Shown: piece by piece, positions 16,922 to 25,573 of the stretch
Layout: the number at the start of each line of letters is the position of its first letter
Position numbering within the stretch: the first letter of the stretch is position 1
DNA from: a candidate division Zixibacteria bacterium SM23_81
GTDB taxonomy: Bacteria; SM23-81
DNA: 64,000 nt
Direction: 5' to 3'
Assembly (NCBI GenBank): GCA_001304015.1
Contig: LJUY01000005.1
Span: 24,072 to 88,071, forward strand
Position numbers and translations under genes: made by a program
Notes under the pieces: model-generated
Told to the model about the DNA's origin: nothing
What the model saw: the letters and a program-made list of their open reading frames with translations, nothing else
The model's database searches: none

Positions 16922-18793
16922 CTAATCCTTCACCAGCTCTCTATTGTTCCCGATCCTCTTGGTAAAGCCAATCTGATCCAGATATTCCGCCAGAGGCACG
17001 GCGAACTTCCGGGATGTCCCCCAAAGCTCCCGCATCTCGCTGAGCCGCATGCGACCCTGTCGGGACATCTCCTCCCGAATAAGATGCTTCGCCTCCTCCA
17101 GGACAGAACGATGCAGGTATATCTCCTTGGTGAGCCCCACCAGAATCCCCTGTTTAGCCAGAGCGTAGAAGACCTTAGAATCATATTCCGCCAGGAGTTC
17201 TTCCCTTGTGGGGGGATTGAACTTTCGTTCCAGGAATAGCGTCTCGATCCTCTCCCGCTCCCGATCTTGCTCCGGGGAGAAACGGATCTCCCGACCCCTC
17301 TGGCGTACCTCATCACCAGAAACCTCCACCTGGTCGAGGACCGAGAGAACCTCCTCAACGAGCTGCCCTGGGCATTGAATTTTGCCCTTCAACTCCTCTT
17401 TAGACATCCCTGTTTTAAGAGGGTGGCGGTGATGAAATTCCTGGATCTGAGACAGAATTTCACCCTGCATGCCCTCCAGAGCGTCTGATCCCATCAAAAA
17501 GGGGCCTAACACCCTAAGATGACCTTGTTTCTGCATTTGCGAAACGGTTGCATTCAAGCGTTCATCTGGCAGTCGCAAATTTCTCTTCATGTCCTCGACC
17601 AGCACGGGCCCGCGGGACAGGTCAGAAAGGAGAATTTTAGTCAGATCCCCTCCTGCCCTGGCCTCAAGGCTTTGTAGAATCGAGCCATCAAAACGTCTGT
17701 GCTTCTGGGGCTGGGGATCCAATATCGTTCCTCCGCCGAGGAGGGTTTGAGGAGAATAGGCTCGCAGGACAAAGCGATCACCGTACCAGGCCACAGTCGG
17801 GGTTTCCAGCCGTAGCTGAGCATAGACCTCCTGGCCGCTCTGAGCCTCTTTCGCAGAGAGAATGACCAGCCTGGCCAGAACTTCGGCGCTGCCCAGGTAC
17901 AGGCGTACCCGAGCCCAATCTCTTACCACAAGTTCCTGACCCACAACTTCGAGCTTGACATCCAGCCGCAGGGTGGGCTCGAAGGCACCCTCTGTGGATA
18001 TGACCTCCCCGCGTTGTAGCTCGCTTTTGCCTGCACCCACCAGGTTGAGTGCCACCCGATGGCCGGCCACAACTCGGCGCATCAGCTGATGATGAACATG
18101 AAGTTGCCGGATCCTAGCCTTTAGCTTTTCAGGGTAAACCACCACCTCGTCGCCTTGAGAGAGCGTCCCGTAGGTCAGGCTACCAGTGACAACCGTGCCG
18201 ATGCCCTGAAGAATGAAAACCCGGTCGACCAGTAACCGAGGAAGATTGCCCACCTCTCGAGTTGGCAAGGCGACGATGATACTGTCCAGGAGGGCTATCA
18301 GCTCTTCCAAGCCAGTCCCGGTGACAGGTGAGACTTTCAGGATCGGGCTGCCCTCCAGATATGTCCCCCGCAGGAGATCTTGAATCTCCTCCACCACCAA
18401 GTCGGCCAGCTCCGCATCCACAGCGTCCACCTTGCTGACCACCGCCACTAGTTTGGGAATGCCCAGAAGGCGAAGGATCTCTAAGTGCTCCTGCGTTTGC
18501 GGCATGAGGCCCTCGTCGGCGGCCACCACCAGGAGAGCCAGGTCAATGCCGCCCACACCAGCCAGCATATTCTTCATAAATCGCTGGTGCCCGGGAACAT
18601 CGACAATGCCCACCCGGCCAGCCTGGGGTAGATCCAGGGAGGCGAAACCCAGATCGATGGTCAACCCCCGCCTCTTCTCCTCAGCTAGCCGGTCAGTATC
18701 TACGCCGGTGAGGGCTTTGATCAGCTCCGTTTTACCGTGGTCCACGTGACCCGCTGTGCCCACAATAACGCCAGGATGCTCCGCTTTTTCCAT
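16922..18793 (-). CDS. selB: Selenocysteine-specific elongation factor SelB
   Basis: 623-residue translation GTPase that carries Sec-tRNA to the ribosome at UGA codons marked by a SECIS. G motifs are GHVDHGKT (about residue 15), DVPGHQRF (about 65) and SKVD (about 120). Domains II-III follow, and the C-terminal third holds the winged-helix region that binds the SECIS hairpin (for example [20 protein letters not shown] near residue 595). AGCGAGGAA lies before the ATG. The selA stop is 20 bases upstream, so selA and selB form an operon. Confidence 0.96.
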   Translation of the reverse strand: MEKAEHPGVIVGTAGHVDHGKTELIKALTGVDTDRLAEEKRRGLTIDLGFASLDLPQAGRVGIVDVPGHQRFMKNMLAGVGGIDLALLVVAADEGLMPQTQEHLEILRLLGIPKLVAVVSKVDAVDAELADLVVEEIQDLLRGTYLEGSPILKVSPVTGTGLEELIALLDSIIVALPTREVGNLPRLLVDRVFILQGIGTVVTGSLTYGTLSQGDEVVVYPEKLKARIRQLHVHHQLMRRVVAGHRVALNLVGAGKSELQRGEVISTEGAFEPTLRLDVKLEVVGQELVVRDWARVRLYLGSAEVLARLVILSAKEAQSGQEVYAQLRLETPTVAWYGDRFVLRAYSPQTLLGGGTILDPQPQKHRRFDGSILQSLEARAGGDLTKILLSDLSRGPVLVEDMKRNLRLPDERLNATVSQMQKQGHLRVLGPFLMGSDALEGMQGEILSQIQEFHHRHPLKTGMSKEELKGKIQCPGQLVEEVLSVLDQVEVSGDEVRQRGREIRFSPEQDRERERIETLFLERKFNPPTREELLAEYDSKVFYALAKQGILVGLTKEIYLHRSVLEEAKHLIREEMSRQGRMRLSEMRELWGTSRKFAVPLAEYLDQIGFTKRIGNNRELVKD

Positions 18794-18813
18794 ATCGAAT
18801 TCCTCGCTCCGCC

Positions 18814-20226
18814 TCAGACCGCTCGAATCTCCTCACACAGTCGGACCACGATGCGCTGCAGGCTGGCCAGCTCCCCGGGCATCACTGTTCTCAGGTCCAA
18901 CAAGAGCCGATTGCCGGCAATCCTGCTCAGCACCGGGGGGTCACTCATCCTCAGCCTCTGCGCCATCTGGGTAGGAGAAAGAGCCCTGGCACGCAAGCCG
19001 ATCAAGCAGGTGGGCACCTGAGCTCCGGGATAGGAACCCCCCCCCACCGCCGAGAATCCATCCACCAGCTTAGCCTCCAGATCATCCCCCGACAGGGGCC
19101 GCACCTTGCCCAACAAGCGCTTTGCCCGGCGCCGGACCTCGGCAACAGGTTGCAGGATCATCTTCAGATGGGGCAATCTCGCTGCGGGCTCGTCGGCATA
19201 AGCGTAGAGTCGCAGAACTGCCTCCAGGGCAGTCAAGGTGAGCTTCCCCACCCGGATGGCCCGGGCGAGGGGATTTCTTCGTAGCCGAGTGATGAGCCTC
19301 TGGCGTCCCAGAATGATGCCACACTGAGGTCCCCCCAGAAGTTTATCGCCGCTGAAGGTGATCAGATCAACCCCGGACCTTACCGCCTCCACCACAGTAG
19401 GCTCGTCCCCTAGCTCGCTTTCCTCCAGGCCCGCCAGAAGGCCGCTGCCCAGATCCTCAACGGTCAGCAGGCGCCGCCTTCTTCCCAGCTGGACCAACTC
19501 TTGAAGGGACGGTCGCGCGGTGAAGCCCACCACCATGTAATTTGATGTGTGGCTGCGAAACAGCATGGCGGTCCTCTCAGTGACGGCCCCCTTATAGTCC
19601 TCGAGATAGGTCCTGTTAGTAGTGCCCACCTCAACCAGCTCAGCCTCGCTGCTGGCCATCACCTCGGGGAGGCGGAAAGAACCCCCGATCTCGATGAGTT
19701 CCCCCCGGGAGACGATCACCTCCCGCCCCTTAGCGAAGGTGTTTAACACCAGGAGCACGGCGGCGGCGTTGTTATTGACCACCATGGCGGATGGCGCCCC
19801 AGTGAGCTTGGTGACCAAGCCCTCCACGTGGACCATCCTGTGCCCCCGAGTTCCCGGCTTCAGCTCCGTCTCCAAATTGCAGTAGCCAGCGGCGACTCGA
19901 CTCAAGGCCTGAACGACCTCTTCGGCCAAGGGAGCTCGTCCCAGATTGGTGTTCAGAATTACCCCTGTGGCATTGATCACCGGCCGTAGACTATTTCTGG
20001 CCATGTCATTTAACAACAGCTCTACCTGATCGAGAAAGGCCGCACGGGAGACTCCACAGGAAGGTTCTGTCCCCTGGCGGAGGAGATTTCGCCACTGGTT
20101 TACTACCCGACGCATGGCTTCAGCCAGCAACTTTCGTGGGAATTGACCGAAGCGCTCCCTCACGGAGCGGTCGTCTAAAAATGCTCCAATGGAGGGTAAA
20201 TCTCGAAGGGAAATGGAAGAGGACAC
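18814..20226 (-). CDS. selA: L-seryl-tRNA(Sec) selenium transferase SelA
   Basis: 470-residue PLP enzyme that converts Ser-tRNA(Sec) to Sec-tRNA(Sec) with selenophosphate. VINATGVILNTNLGRAPL near residue 83 and the PLP lysine in TFSGDKLLGGPQCG near residue 295 are diagnostic, and length is normal. The start is GTG at 20226 with CAGGAG upstream. It is the first gene of the selA-selB pair and lies after a strong terminator. Confidence 0.96.
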   Translation of the reverse strand: MSSSISLRDLPSIGAFLDDRSVRERFGQFPRKLLAEAMRRVVNQWRNLLRQGTEPSCGVSRAAFLDQVELLLNDMARNSLRPVINATGVILNTNLGRAPLAEEVVQALSRVAAGYCNLETELKPGTRGHRMVHVEGLVTKLTGAPSAMVVNNNAAAVLLVLNTFAKGREVIVSRGELIEIGGSFRLPEVMASSEAELVEVGTTNRTYLEDYKGAVTERTAMLFRSHTSNYMVVGFTARPSLQELVQLGRRRRLLTVEDLGSGLLAGLEESELGDEPTVVEAVRSGVDLITFSGDKLLGGPQCGIILGRQRLITRLRRNPLARAIRVGKLTLTALEAVLRLYAYADEPAARLPHLKMILQPVAEVRRRAKRLLGKVRPLSGDDLEAKLVDGFSAVGGGSYPGAQVPTCLIGLRARALSPTQMAQRLRMSDPPVLSRIAGNRLLLDLRTVMPGELASLQRIVVRLCEEIRAV

Positions 20227-20292
20227 GACTCACTCCTGTTTTTGATAGCCACGCCAGATCTCGCCCACTGCCCAATTCATGGAGACCCTAAC

Positions 20293-20338
20293 AAAAAAAC
20301 GTCCCCACCAGAGACGTGCTCGTCTCCTCTGGGGACGT
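20293..20338 (-). terminator. Intrinsic terminator after the UshA-like selenoprotein gene
   Basis: A long hairpin (about 18-base arms with few mismatches, outer arm ACGTCCCCA, TGCT loop) at 20338-20299 is followed by seven T residues on the minus strand. It closes the transcript coming from the redox island and separates it from selA-selB. Confidence 0.85.
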
Positions 20339-20413
20339 CTAAAACACGGCTTAAAAGTCTCCCCTGCTTGATATACGGAAGGCAGACGCTACCTTTCCCA
20401 GATCGCGTGGGGA

Positions 20414-21409
20414 TCATTCCCTTTTGGCTTTTCTCCGCGTTGGGTAGAGTTCCTGGAGCGCCGTCTTGTATTCTATCACCAATTGACCGAGCTCCTCGTC
20501 GTCTGCCACATTCTGATCCAAAAGGGTCCATTGCACCTGATGAGATGTCACCATGTTTTGGTCATCCAGGATCAACTCGATGTCGCCCAGCTCGTTGTCG
20601 GAGACCGCCGGCAGCACGAATATGGTCCCGTCGACCTCTTCGGTATGCTTTCCTTTGGCACCCTTGCCGAAAAAGAAGAGGTCAATGCCGCTCACATTTT
20701 GGGCCACTCGTGTGGCCTGTCTGAGGTCAAGATCTGAGATGATAATCACCACGTCGCATCTTTTTCTCAGCCTCTCAACGGTGGTCTGAAGCACATCCTC
20801 TGGCTTGGCGATGATCATATCCCTGGAGATTTGTGAGCCCTTGGGACCCCCACGTATCTCGTCGACTAAACCTATGATGGCCACTTTAATGCCCCCCCTC
20901 TTAAATCCCAAAAAGCTGGATGAGCCTACTCTTTTAATCACATAGGGGGGCACCAGCAGTTGATTCCCGTTCTTCTTATAGAGGTTGCTGGAAATCAGAG
21001 GAAGACGTTCTCTGTCCCTCATTTCAAGTATCTGGCCAGAGCCCAGAAGAATCTCCTCCCGGGCCAAGTTAATGGCATCATATCCCATGAGGGCCATGGC
21101 TTTGGCCAGGTATTTGGCCTTCAGTTCATTGGTCGAGCCCTTGCCCTGCGCAAAGTTACCGATGTCCACGATCAGGTGGGGAGCTCCTCTGTCAAGCTTC
21201 TCATTAATCACCGTGGCTCTCCGAGCCACGCCGCCATAGCGACAGCCCCGTCACCCGCTGGGTTCCATCCGGCCGCTGACATTGCCGGTGAACAGCACGT
21301 GCAAACTCATAGGATCTCGAGCCTGTGCCACCGATACGCACAAAATCAGCACTCCAGCTGCCAACAAGATCGTTAATAACTCTTTTCGTCCGAATAAGTT
21401 TCCTAACAT
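20414..21409 (-). CDS. Secreted UshA/metallophosphatase-like selenoprotein (Sec at 53)
   Basis: Read with one in-frame UGA at 21253-21251 as Sec, this gives 331 residues. The ATG at 21409 follows AGGGGTGAT. A signal peptide (GRKELL, hydrophobic core, VSVAQA) precedes the mature part. The core resembles the calcineurin-like domain of 5'-nucleotidases: FTGNVSGRMEPSG-U-RGCRYGGVARRAT matches the common EPCGC-type loop with GGLARRA. The metal ligands are lost: D-x-H becomes N43 and S45, the second-motif aspartate is N85, and the GNHE motif reads AREE (116-119). U53 and C56 form a U-x-x-C pair, suggesting a thiol/selenol redox role outside the cytoplasm. A SECIS-like hairpin starts 20 bases after the UGA. 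Without Sec the protein would be 52 residues. Function is unknown. Confidence 0.85.
21212..21230 (-). promoter_or_regulatory. SECIS-like hairpin of the UshA-like gene
   Basis: Perfect 7-base-pair stem CGTGGCT / AGCCACG with loop CGGAG, starting 20 bases after the UGA; the loop holds the GG typical of SelB-binding hairpins. Confidence 0.72.
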
Positions 21410-21512
21410 GGGAGTATCACCCCCTAGGAGGTTTATGAAAATCGATCAGCCATTTTCAGCCATTGAATAAACAGAGGCCCCACCCTGCCCAGAAGGAGAC
21501 CCGCTGATGTTA

Positions 21513-21656
21513 TCATGAGTCCTTTTTCTCCTTCAGACGCCTCACACTATTGCTGTCGCACTTTGGACAGGCCCTCTCCTCTGCGACCTTAGGAGTATAT
21601 GGAGCCGTGAACCCGTGGCCACATCGTAGACATTTAAATTTGGCTTCCTCTGCCAT
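21513..21656 (-). CDS. Small zinc-ribbon protein
   Basis: 47-residue protein with two metal-binding knuckles, CLRC near residue 9 and CPKC near residue 30, and a basic C-terminus. It begins MAEEAKFKCLRCG at 21656 behind GAGGTGAATC. It lies 20 bases after hdrA and before the UshA-like gene, so it should be co-transcribed with both. Such rubredoxin-like or FmdB-like ribbons are common next to Hdr and oxidoreductase genes; the exact role is not known. Confidence 0.82.
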   Translation of the reverse strand: MAEEAKFKCLRCGHGFTAPYTPKVAEERACPKCDSNSVRRLKEKKDS

Positions 21657-21676
21657 GATTCACCTCGCAAGGAATA

Positions 21677-24139
21677 TCAGGCCACGGCCTCTGCCTTAGC
21701 CTTGACCTTTTTGGTTCTCTTCTTCAACATATCTTCTGTGATGACTCTCTTGGTGTGCTCGATTTCTTTTGCTGTGACGGCTTCTCTTAACTGCTCGACC
21801 TCGCGCATCACCCGAGCCCACTTCTGGCCCTCGGCCGCCGAGACCCAGTCCAGCTGGAGGCGCTCCGGGCGGATGCCCAGGGATTCCAGTTTGTCCCACA
21901 GCTTCTCGATTCTCTTCTGTGTCCAAGTGACAGCGTTAATGTAGTGACAGTCGGTGAAGTGACAGCCGCTCACCAAGACTATTGGAGCGCCCAGTTTAAA
22001 AGCCTTTAGGATGAACCTCTCATCTACCCGACCACTGCACATGGTGCGAATGAGCCGGGCGTTGGGCGGGTACTGCAGCCGAGAGGTGCCGGCCAGATCG
22101 GCGCCGGGATAGGAGCACCAGTTGCAGGCGAAGGCGACGATCTTGTCCTGGGCATTCTCGGCCAGGATGGCCTCGATCTGGGCCATAATCTGCTCATCGG
22201 TGAAATGCCGCATGGTGATGGCCCCGAAAGGACATTCCGCGGAGCAGGTCCCGCAGCCAGCACAGGCGGCCTCCACCACCACGGCGGGGGTCTTCTTCTT
22301 GGTGTCCACATAGATGGCGTTATAGGGACAGACCCGGGCGCAGATCCCGCAGCTGGTGCACAGCTCGGGGTCAACCATTGAGGTGATGGCCTCCACCGTC
22401 ACCTCCCCGGATCTCATCAGCCGGTTGGCCCTGGCAGCGGCTGCCCCGGCTTGGGTGACTGAATCCTTTATGTCTTTAGGTCCCTCTGCACACCCGGCGA
22501 AGAAAATCCCCTGGGTGGCCGCATCCACTGGCTTCAACTTGGGATGAGCCTCCAGAAAGAAACCGTCGGCGCTGCGTTGCAGCGTAAGCTGCTGCTGCGT
22601 GTTGTCCATATCCCCAGGAGGAACCACTCCAATGGACAGAATGACCATGTCCACCTCATGCTTCTTTAGCTCACTTGTGGTGGTGTCCTCCGCGGTGAGG
22701 ATCAGGTTTTTCGTCTTTGGGTCCTCGTAGATATCCCCGGGGATGCCCCGGATGTACTGTACCCCGGCGGCCATACTGCGCTTGTACAGGTCCTCGAAAC
22801 CCTTGCCAAAGGCGCGAATGTCCATGTAGAAGACCTTGCACTGGACCTCCGGCCAATGGTCCTTGATGAGCAGCGTGTCCTTGATGGTGTTCATGCAACA
22901 GATGTTGCTGCAGTACGGGTTACCTCTCTTCTCGCATCTGGAACCGACACACTGGATGAAGGCCACAGTCTTGGGCTGTTTCCTGTCTGTGAGCCTGATG
23001 AGGTGCCCCTCGGTGGGTCCTCCCGAGTTGATCAGCCGCTCGAACTCCAACGAGGTGATGACGTTTTCGTACTGTGTGTAGCCGAACTCATCGAGCTCCG
23101 TGGGATCATACACCTCCATGCCGGTAGCCACGATGATGGTGCCCACCTCCAGCTCGATCTCCTTATCCTGATCGTCATAGTCGATGCACCGCTTCTCGCA
23201 GGCCTCCAGACACTTGCCGCAGGCGATGGGCTCATTGCCCAGACAGTCCTCCATGTTCAGGACGAAGGCGGCGGGAACCGCCTGGGGAAATTCCTGATAG
23301 ATGGCCTTGCGGGTGGACAGGCCCAGGTTGAATTCATCCGGCTTGACCACGGGGCAGACCTCCAGGCAATCTGCGCAGGCGGTGCATTCCTTCTCGTCCA
23401 CATACCGTGCTTTTTTCAGGACTGTTACCTTGAAATTCCCCACATAACCGTCCACCCTCTGGACTTCACTCAGGGTCAGGAGCTCTATGTTCGGATGCCG
23501 ACCGGCATCCGCCATCTTGGGTCCCAGAATTCATATAGAGCAGTCCATGGTGGGATAGGTCTTGTCGATCTGAGCCATGATCCCACCGATGGACGGCTGT
23601 TTTTCCACGAGATAGATGTGATAGCCCGCGTCGGCCAAGTCCAAGGCCGCCTGAATGCCGGCCACCCCTCCCCCGATGACCATAGTTTTCTGAATCACCG
23701 GGACCTTGGTCTCCATCTGCGGCTCAAGGAGTTTGGCCCTCGCTGCAGCCATGGCCACCAGATCCATGGCCTTTTGGGTGGCCTTCTTGGGCTCATTGAT
23801 ATGCACCCAGCTGCAGTGTTCCCGGAGGTTAGCCATCTCCATGAGGTACGGATTGAGTCCGGCCTCCTGTACTGCCGCCCGAAAGGTGGGCTCGTGCATT
23901 TTGGGGGTACAGGAGGCCACCACCACTCGGTTCAGGTTGTGCTCGGCGATGGCATCCTTGATGGTCTGCTGCCCGGGCTCCGAACAGGTGTACTTCTGAA
24001 AGTCGGAGTAGACCACATTGGGCAATTCCTCGGCGAATTTGGCCACATCTTCGCACTCCACTGTGCCAGCTATGTTCAGCCCGCACTGACAGACGAAAAC
24101 GCCAATCCTGATCTCCTCTGGGGAGCTTTTGTTGGCCAT
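21677..24139 (-). CDS. hdrA: HdrA-MvhD fusion selenoprotein (heterodisulfide reductase subunit A-like, Sec at 203)
   Basis: Reading the in-frame UGA at 23533-23531 as Sec gives 820 residues. The ATG at 24139 follows AAGGAGGAG. Order: an N-terminal iron-sulfur domain ([28 protein letters not shown]), FAD site [17 protein letters not shown] near 154, the hallmark [21 protein letters not shown] where other HdrA proteins have Cys, then several [4Fe-4S] ferredoxin motifs ([36 protein letters not shown]) and a C-terminal MvhD/FrhD domain ([24 protein letters not shown]). HdrA is the flavin bifurcation subunit. Sec-HdrA is known from methanogens and some sulfate reducers. The HdrD-like and GltD-MvhD genes upstream are probable partners. 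Confidence 0.93.
23492..23511 (-). promoter_or_regulatory. SECIS-like hairpin of hdrA
   Basis: Perfect 8-base-pair stem CGGATGCC / GGCATCCG with loop GGTC, starting 19 bases after the UGA. The GGU loop and spacing are those of bacterial SECIS elements. Confidence 0.8.
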
Positions 24140-24398
24140 AGCGTTACTCCTCCTTATTTTTTTCACTGTATTTTTGCTAAATTCGTGGTTTCCTTATCGA
24201 CGCTCGTTTATGGGTATCGAAGCTGGTAACGTTTATCGTGGATCTTCTATCGTGAATCGTAAAAGCTAAAAATCCCAACCTGCCAACTGCCACTGCCAAC
24301 TGTCACTGTCATTTCTATTGCCATTGCCATAGCCATTATTCATAATTCGAGTTTCGCTACGATCAATCCAACCTGGAAACCGTCGTTAGAGCAACGGG
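24140..24398. repeat. Intergenic block of degenerate word repeats before hdrA
   Basis: 259 bases without a gene. TCGAAGCTGGTAACG (24217-24231) repeats the word at 6316, CTGCCAACTGCCACT (24280-24294) repeats those at 6592 and 62272, and GTGAATCGT-type words resemble text near 63843. The block separates hdrA from its HdrD-like partner gene. Confidence 0.6.
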
Positions 24399-25559
24399 CT
24401 ATTTCTTTCTCTTCGATGAGGGCAGGGAGTCGGCCACCAAGGTGGCCAAATCCCGAATTTCAATGTCCAGAGATCCGCCCAGATGTGTGTCCTTCATCGC
24501 GCAGGTAAGGTGAATCTGGCACTTGGGACAGGCGGTGACCAAAATCTGGGCCCCGGTTTGCTTGGCCTCCCGGAGGCGCATCATCTGGATCTGCTTGGAG
24601 GCCAAATCGCAGTTCATCCAGGCGCTGGTACCACAACACAATGCAGTGTGTTTGTTGTGGTACATCTCCCTCAGCTCAAGGTCCCCGATGGACTTCAAAA
24701 GCTCTCTCGGCGGGTCGTATAAGCCCATGTGTCGACCCAGTCGGCAGGGATCGTGATAGGTCACGGCCTTGTTCAGCCTGCCCAGGGAAAGCGGGTTTTG
24801 CGACGATCCCCCAGCCATAAGCTCGCTGAGATGGAGAACTTCAAATTTCAACTTTCCGAAATAACGGGGATAGTCCAGTTTGAAAGTGCGGTAGCCCTCG
24901 GGACAGGAAAAGACCACCCTTTTGGCCCTACTTTTCTCGATCTCCTTGAGATTGTGTTCGGCCAGCCTCTTAAAGTTATCCTCATCCCCTGCCCACAGCA
25001 TATCGTGCCCACAGCATCGCTCGTTTTCCAAAAGCATCGGCTTAATGCCCAAGCCATTCATGATTCTGATGGTGCTCCGGGCGGTGTTCAGAGTGTGGAC
25101 ATTCAGATCTTCAAAGAAGGCGTCGAAATAGGGAAGACAGCCGACGAAGTAAAGGTCCTCACCTCTTTTGGAAACGCTTAGATCTTTATCCAACCATCCC
25201 AGCCGGTTTTGTTTCAATTTCGGAGCAGTCATGATCCTCATCAAGGATTGAAAGGCGCCCCCATGGGAGCAAAACTCCCTCTGACCCAGATCCCGATAAA
25301 CCCCTCGAATTCTCCTCTGGAACTCAATATACTGCACGTCGGAGGGACACCTCTCCTCGCACATCTTACAGCTCAGACAGGACCACAGTAACCGCGTTTT
25401 GCCCAGCTTCTCGCCCTCTCCCAATATGACGCTTTTGACCATCACCCTGGGGGAATAAGCCTTGTCGAAGAGGGAGACGGGGCAGTTTCCGGTACACTTT
25501 CCGCAATCCAGGCAATAATAGGCCTTGGTCTGTTTGATGGCCTCGGCAATCTCATCCAT
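24399..25559 (-). CDS. HdrD-like protein (HdrC-HdrB fusion)
   Basis: 386 residues. The N-terminal HdrC-type part has two [4Fe-4S] motifs (CLDCGKCTGNCP near residue 16, CLSCKMCEERCP near 61). The HdrB-type part has two CCG domains, with CCGHDMLW near residue 183 and CCGTSAWMNC near 308, which in HdrB hold the noncubane clusters that reduce a disulfide. It is therefore the catalytic partner for HdrA. The gene lies 14 bases after the GltD-MvhD gene. The natural disulfide or other acceptor is unknown; no coenzyme M/B genes are in view. Confidence 0.87.
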   Translation of the reverse strand: MDEIAEAIKQTKAYYCLDCGKCTGNCPVSLFDKAYSPRVMVKSVILGEGEKLGKTRLLWSCLSCKMCEERCPSDVQYIEFQRRIRGVYRDLGQREFCSHGGAFQSLMRIMTAPKLKQNRLGWLDKDLSVSKRGEDLYFVGCLPYFDAFFEDLNVHTLNTARSTIRIMNGLGIKPMLLENERCCGHDMLWAGDEDNFKRLAEHNLKEIEKSRAKRVVFSCPEGYRTFKLDYPRYFGKLKFEVLHLSELMAGGSSQNPLSLGRLNKAVTYHDPCRLGRHMGLYDPPRELLKSIGDLELREMYHNKHTALCCGTSAWMNCDLASKQIQMMRLREAKQTGAQILVTACPKCQIHLTCAMKDTHLGGSLDIEIRDLATLVADSLPSSKRKK

Positions 25560-25573
25560 ACATCGACCCTCTC

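Noticed and set aside
20414..21229. Short version of the UshA-like gene starting at GTG 21229
   Set aside because: It would lack the signal peptide and first motif and has no ribosome-binding site; ATG 21409 has both signals.
21433..21516. 27-residue frame overlapping the zinc-ribbon stop (ATGA)
   Set aside because: Hydrophobic with a GRVGPL string like TrkH, but too short, without ribosome-binding site or further support.
23515..23531. hdrA as a pseudogene or two separate genes
   Set aside because: The frame is unchanged across the UGA, the site is the known Cys/Sec position, and a SECIS-like hairpin and full Sec machinery are present.
22856..24229. Plus-strand open frame of 457 residues
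   Set aside because: It is antisense to hdrA and runs into repeat-rich spacer; no recognisable domains.
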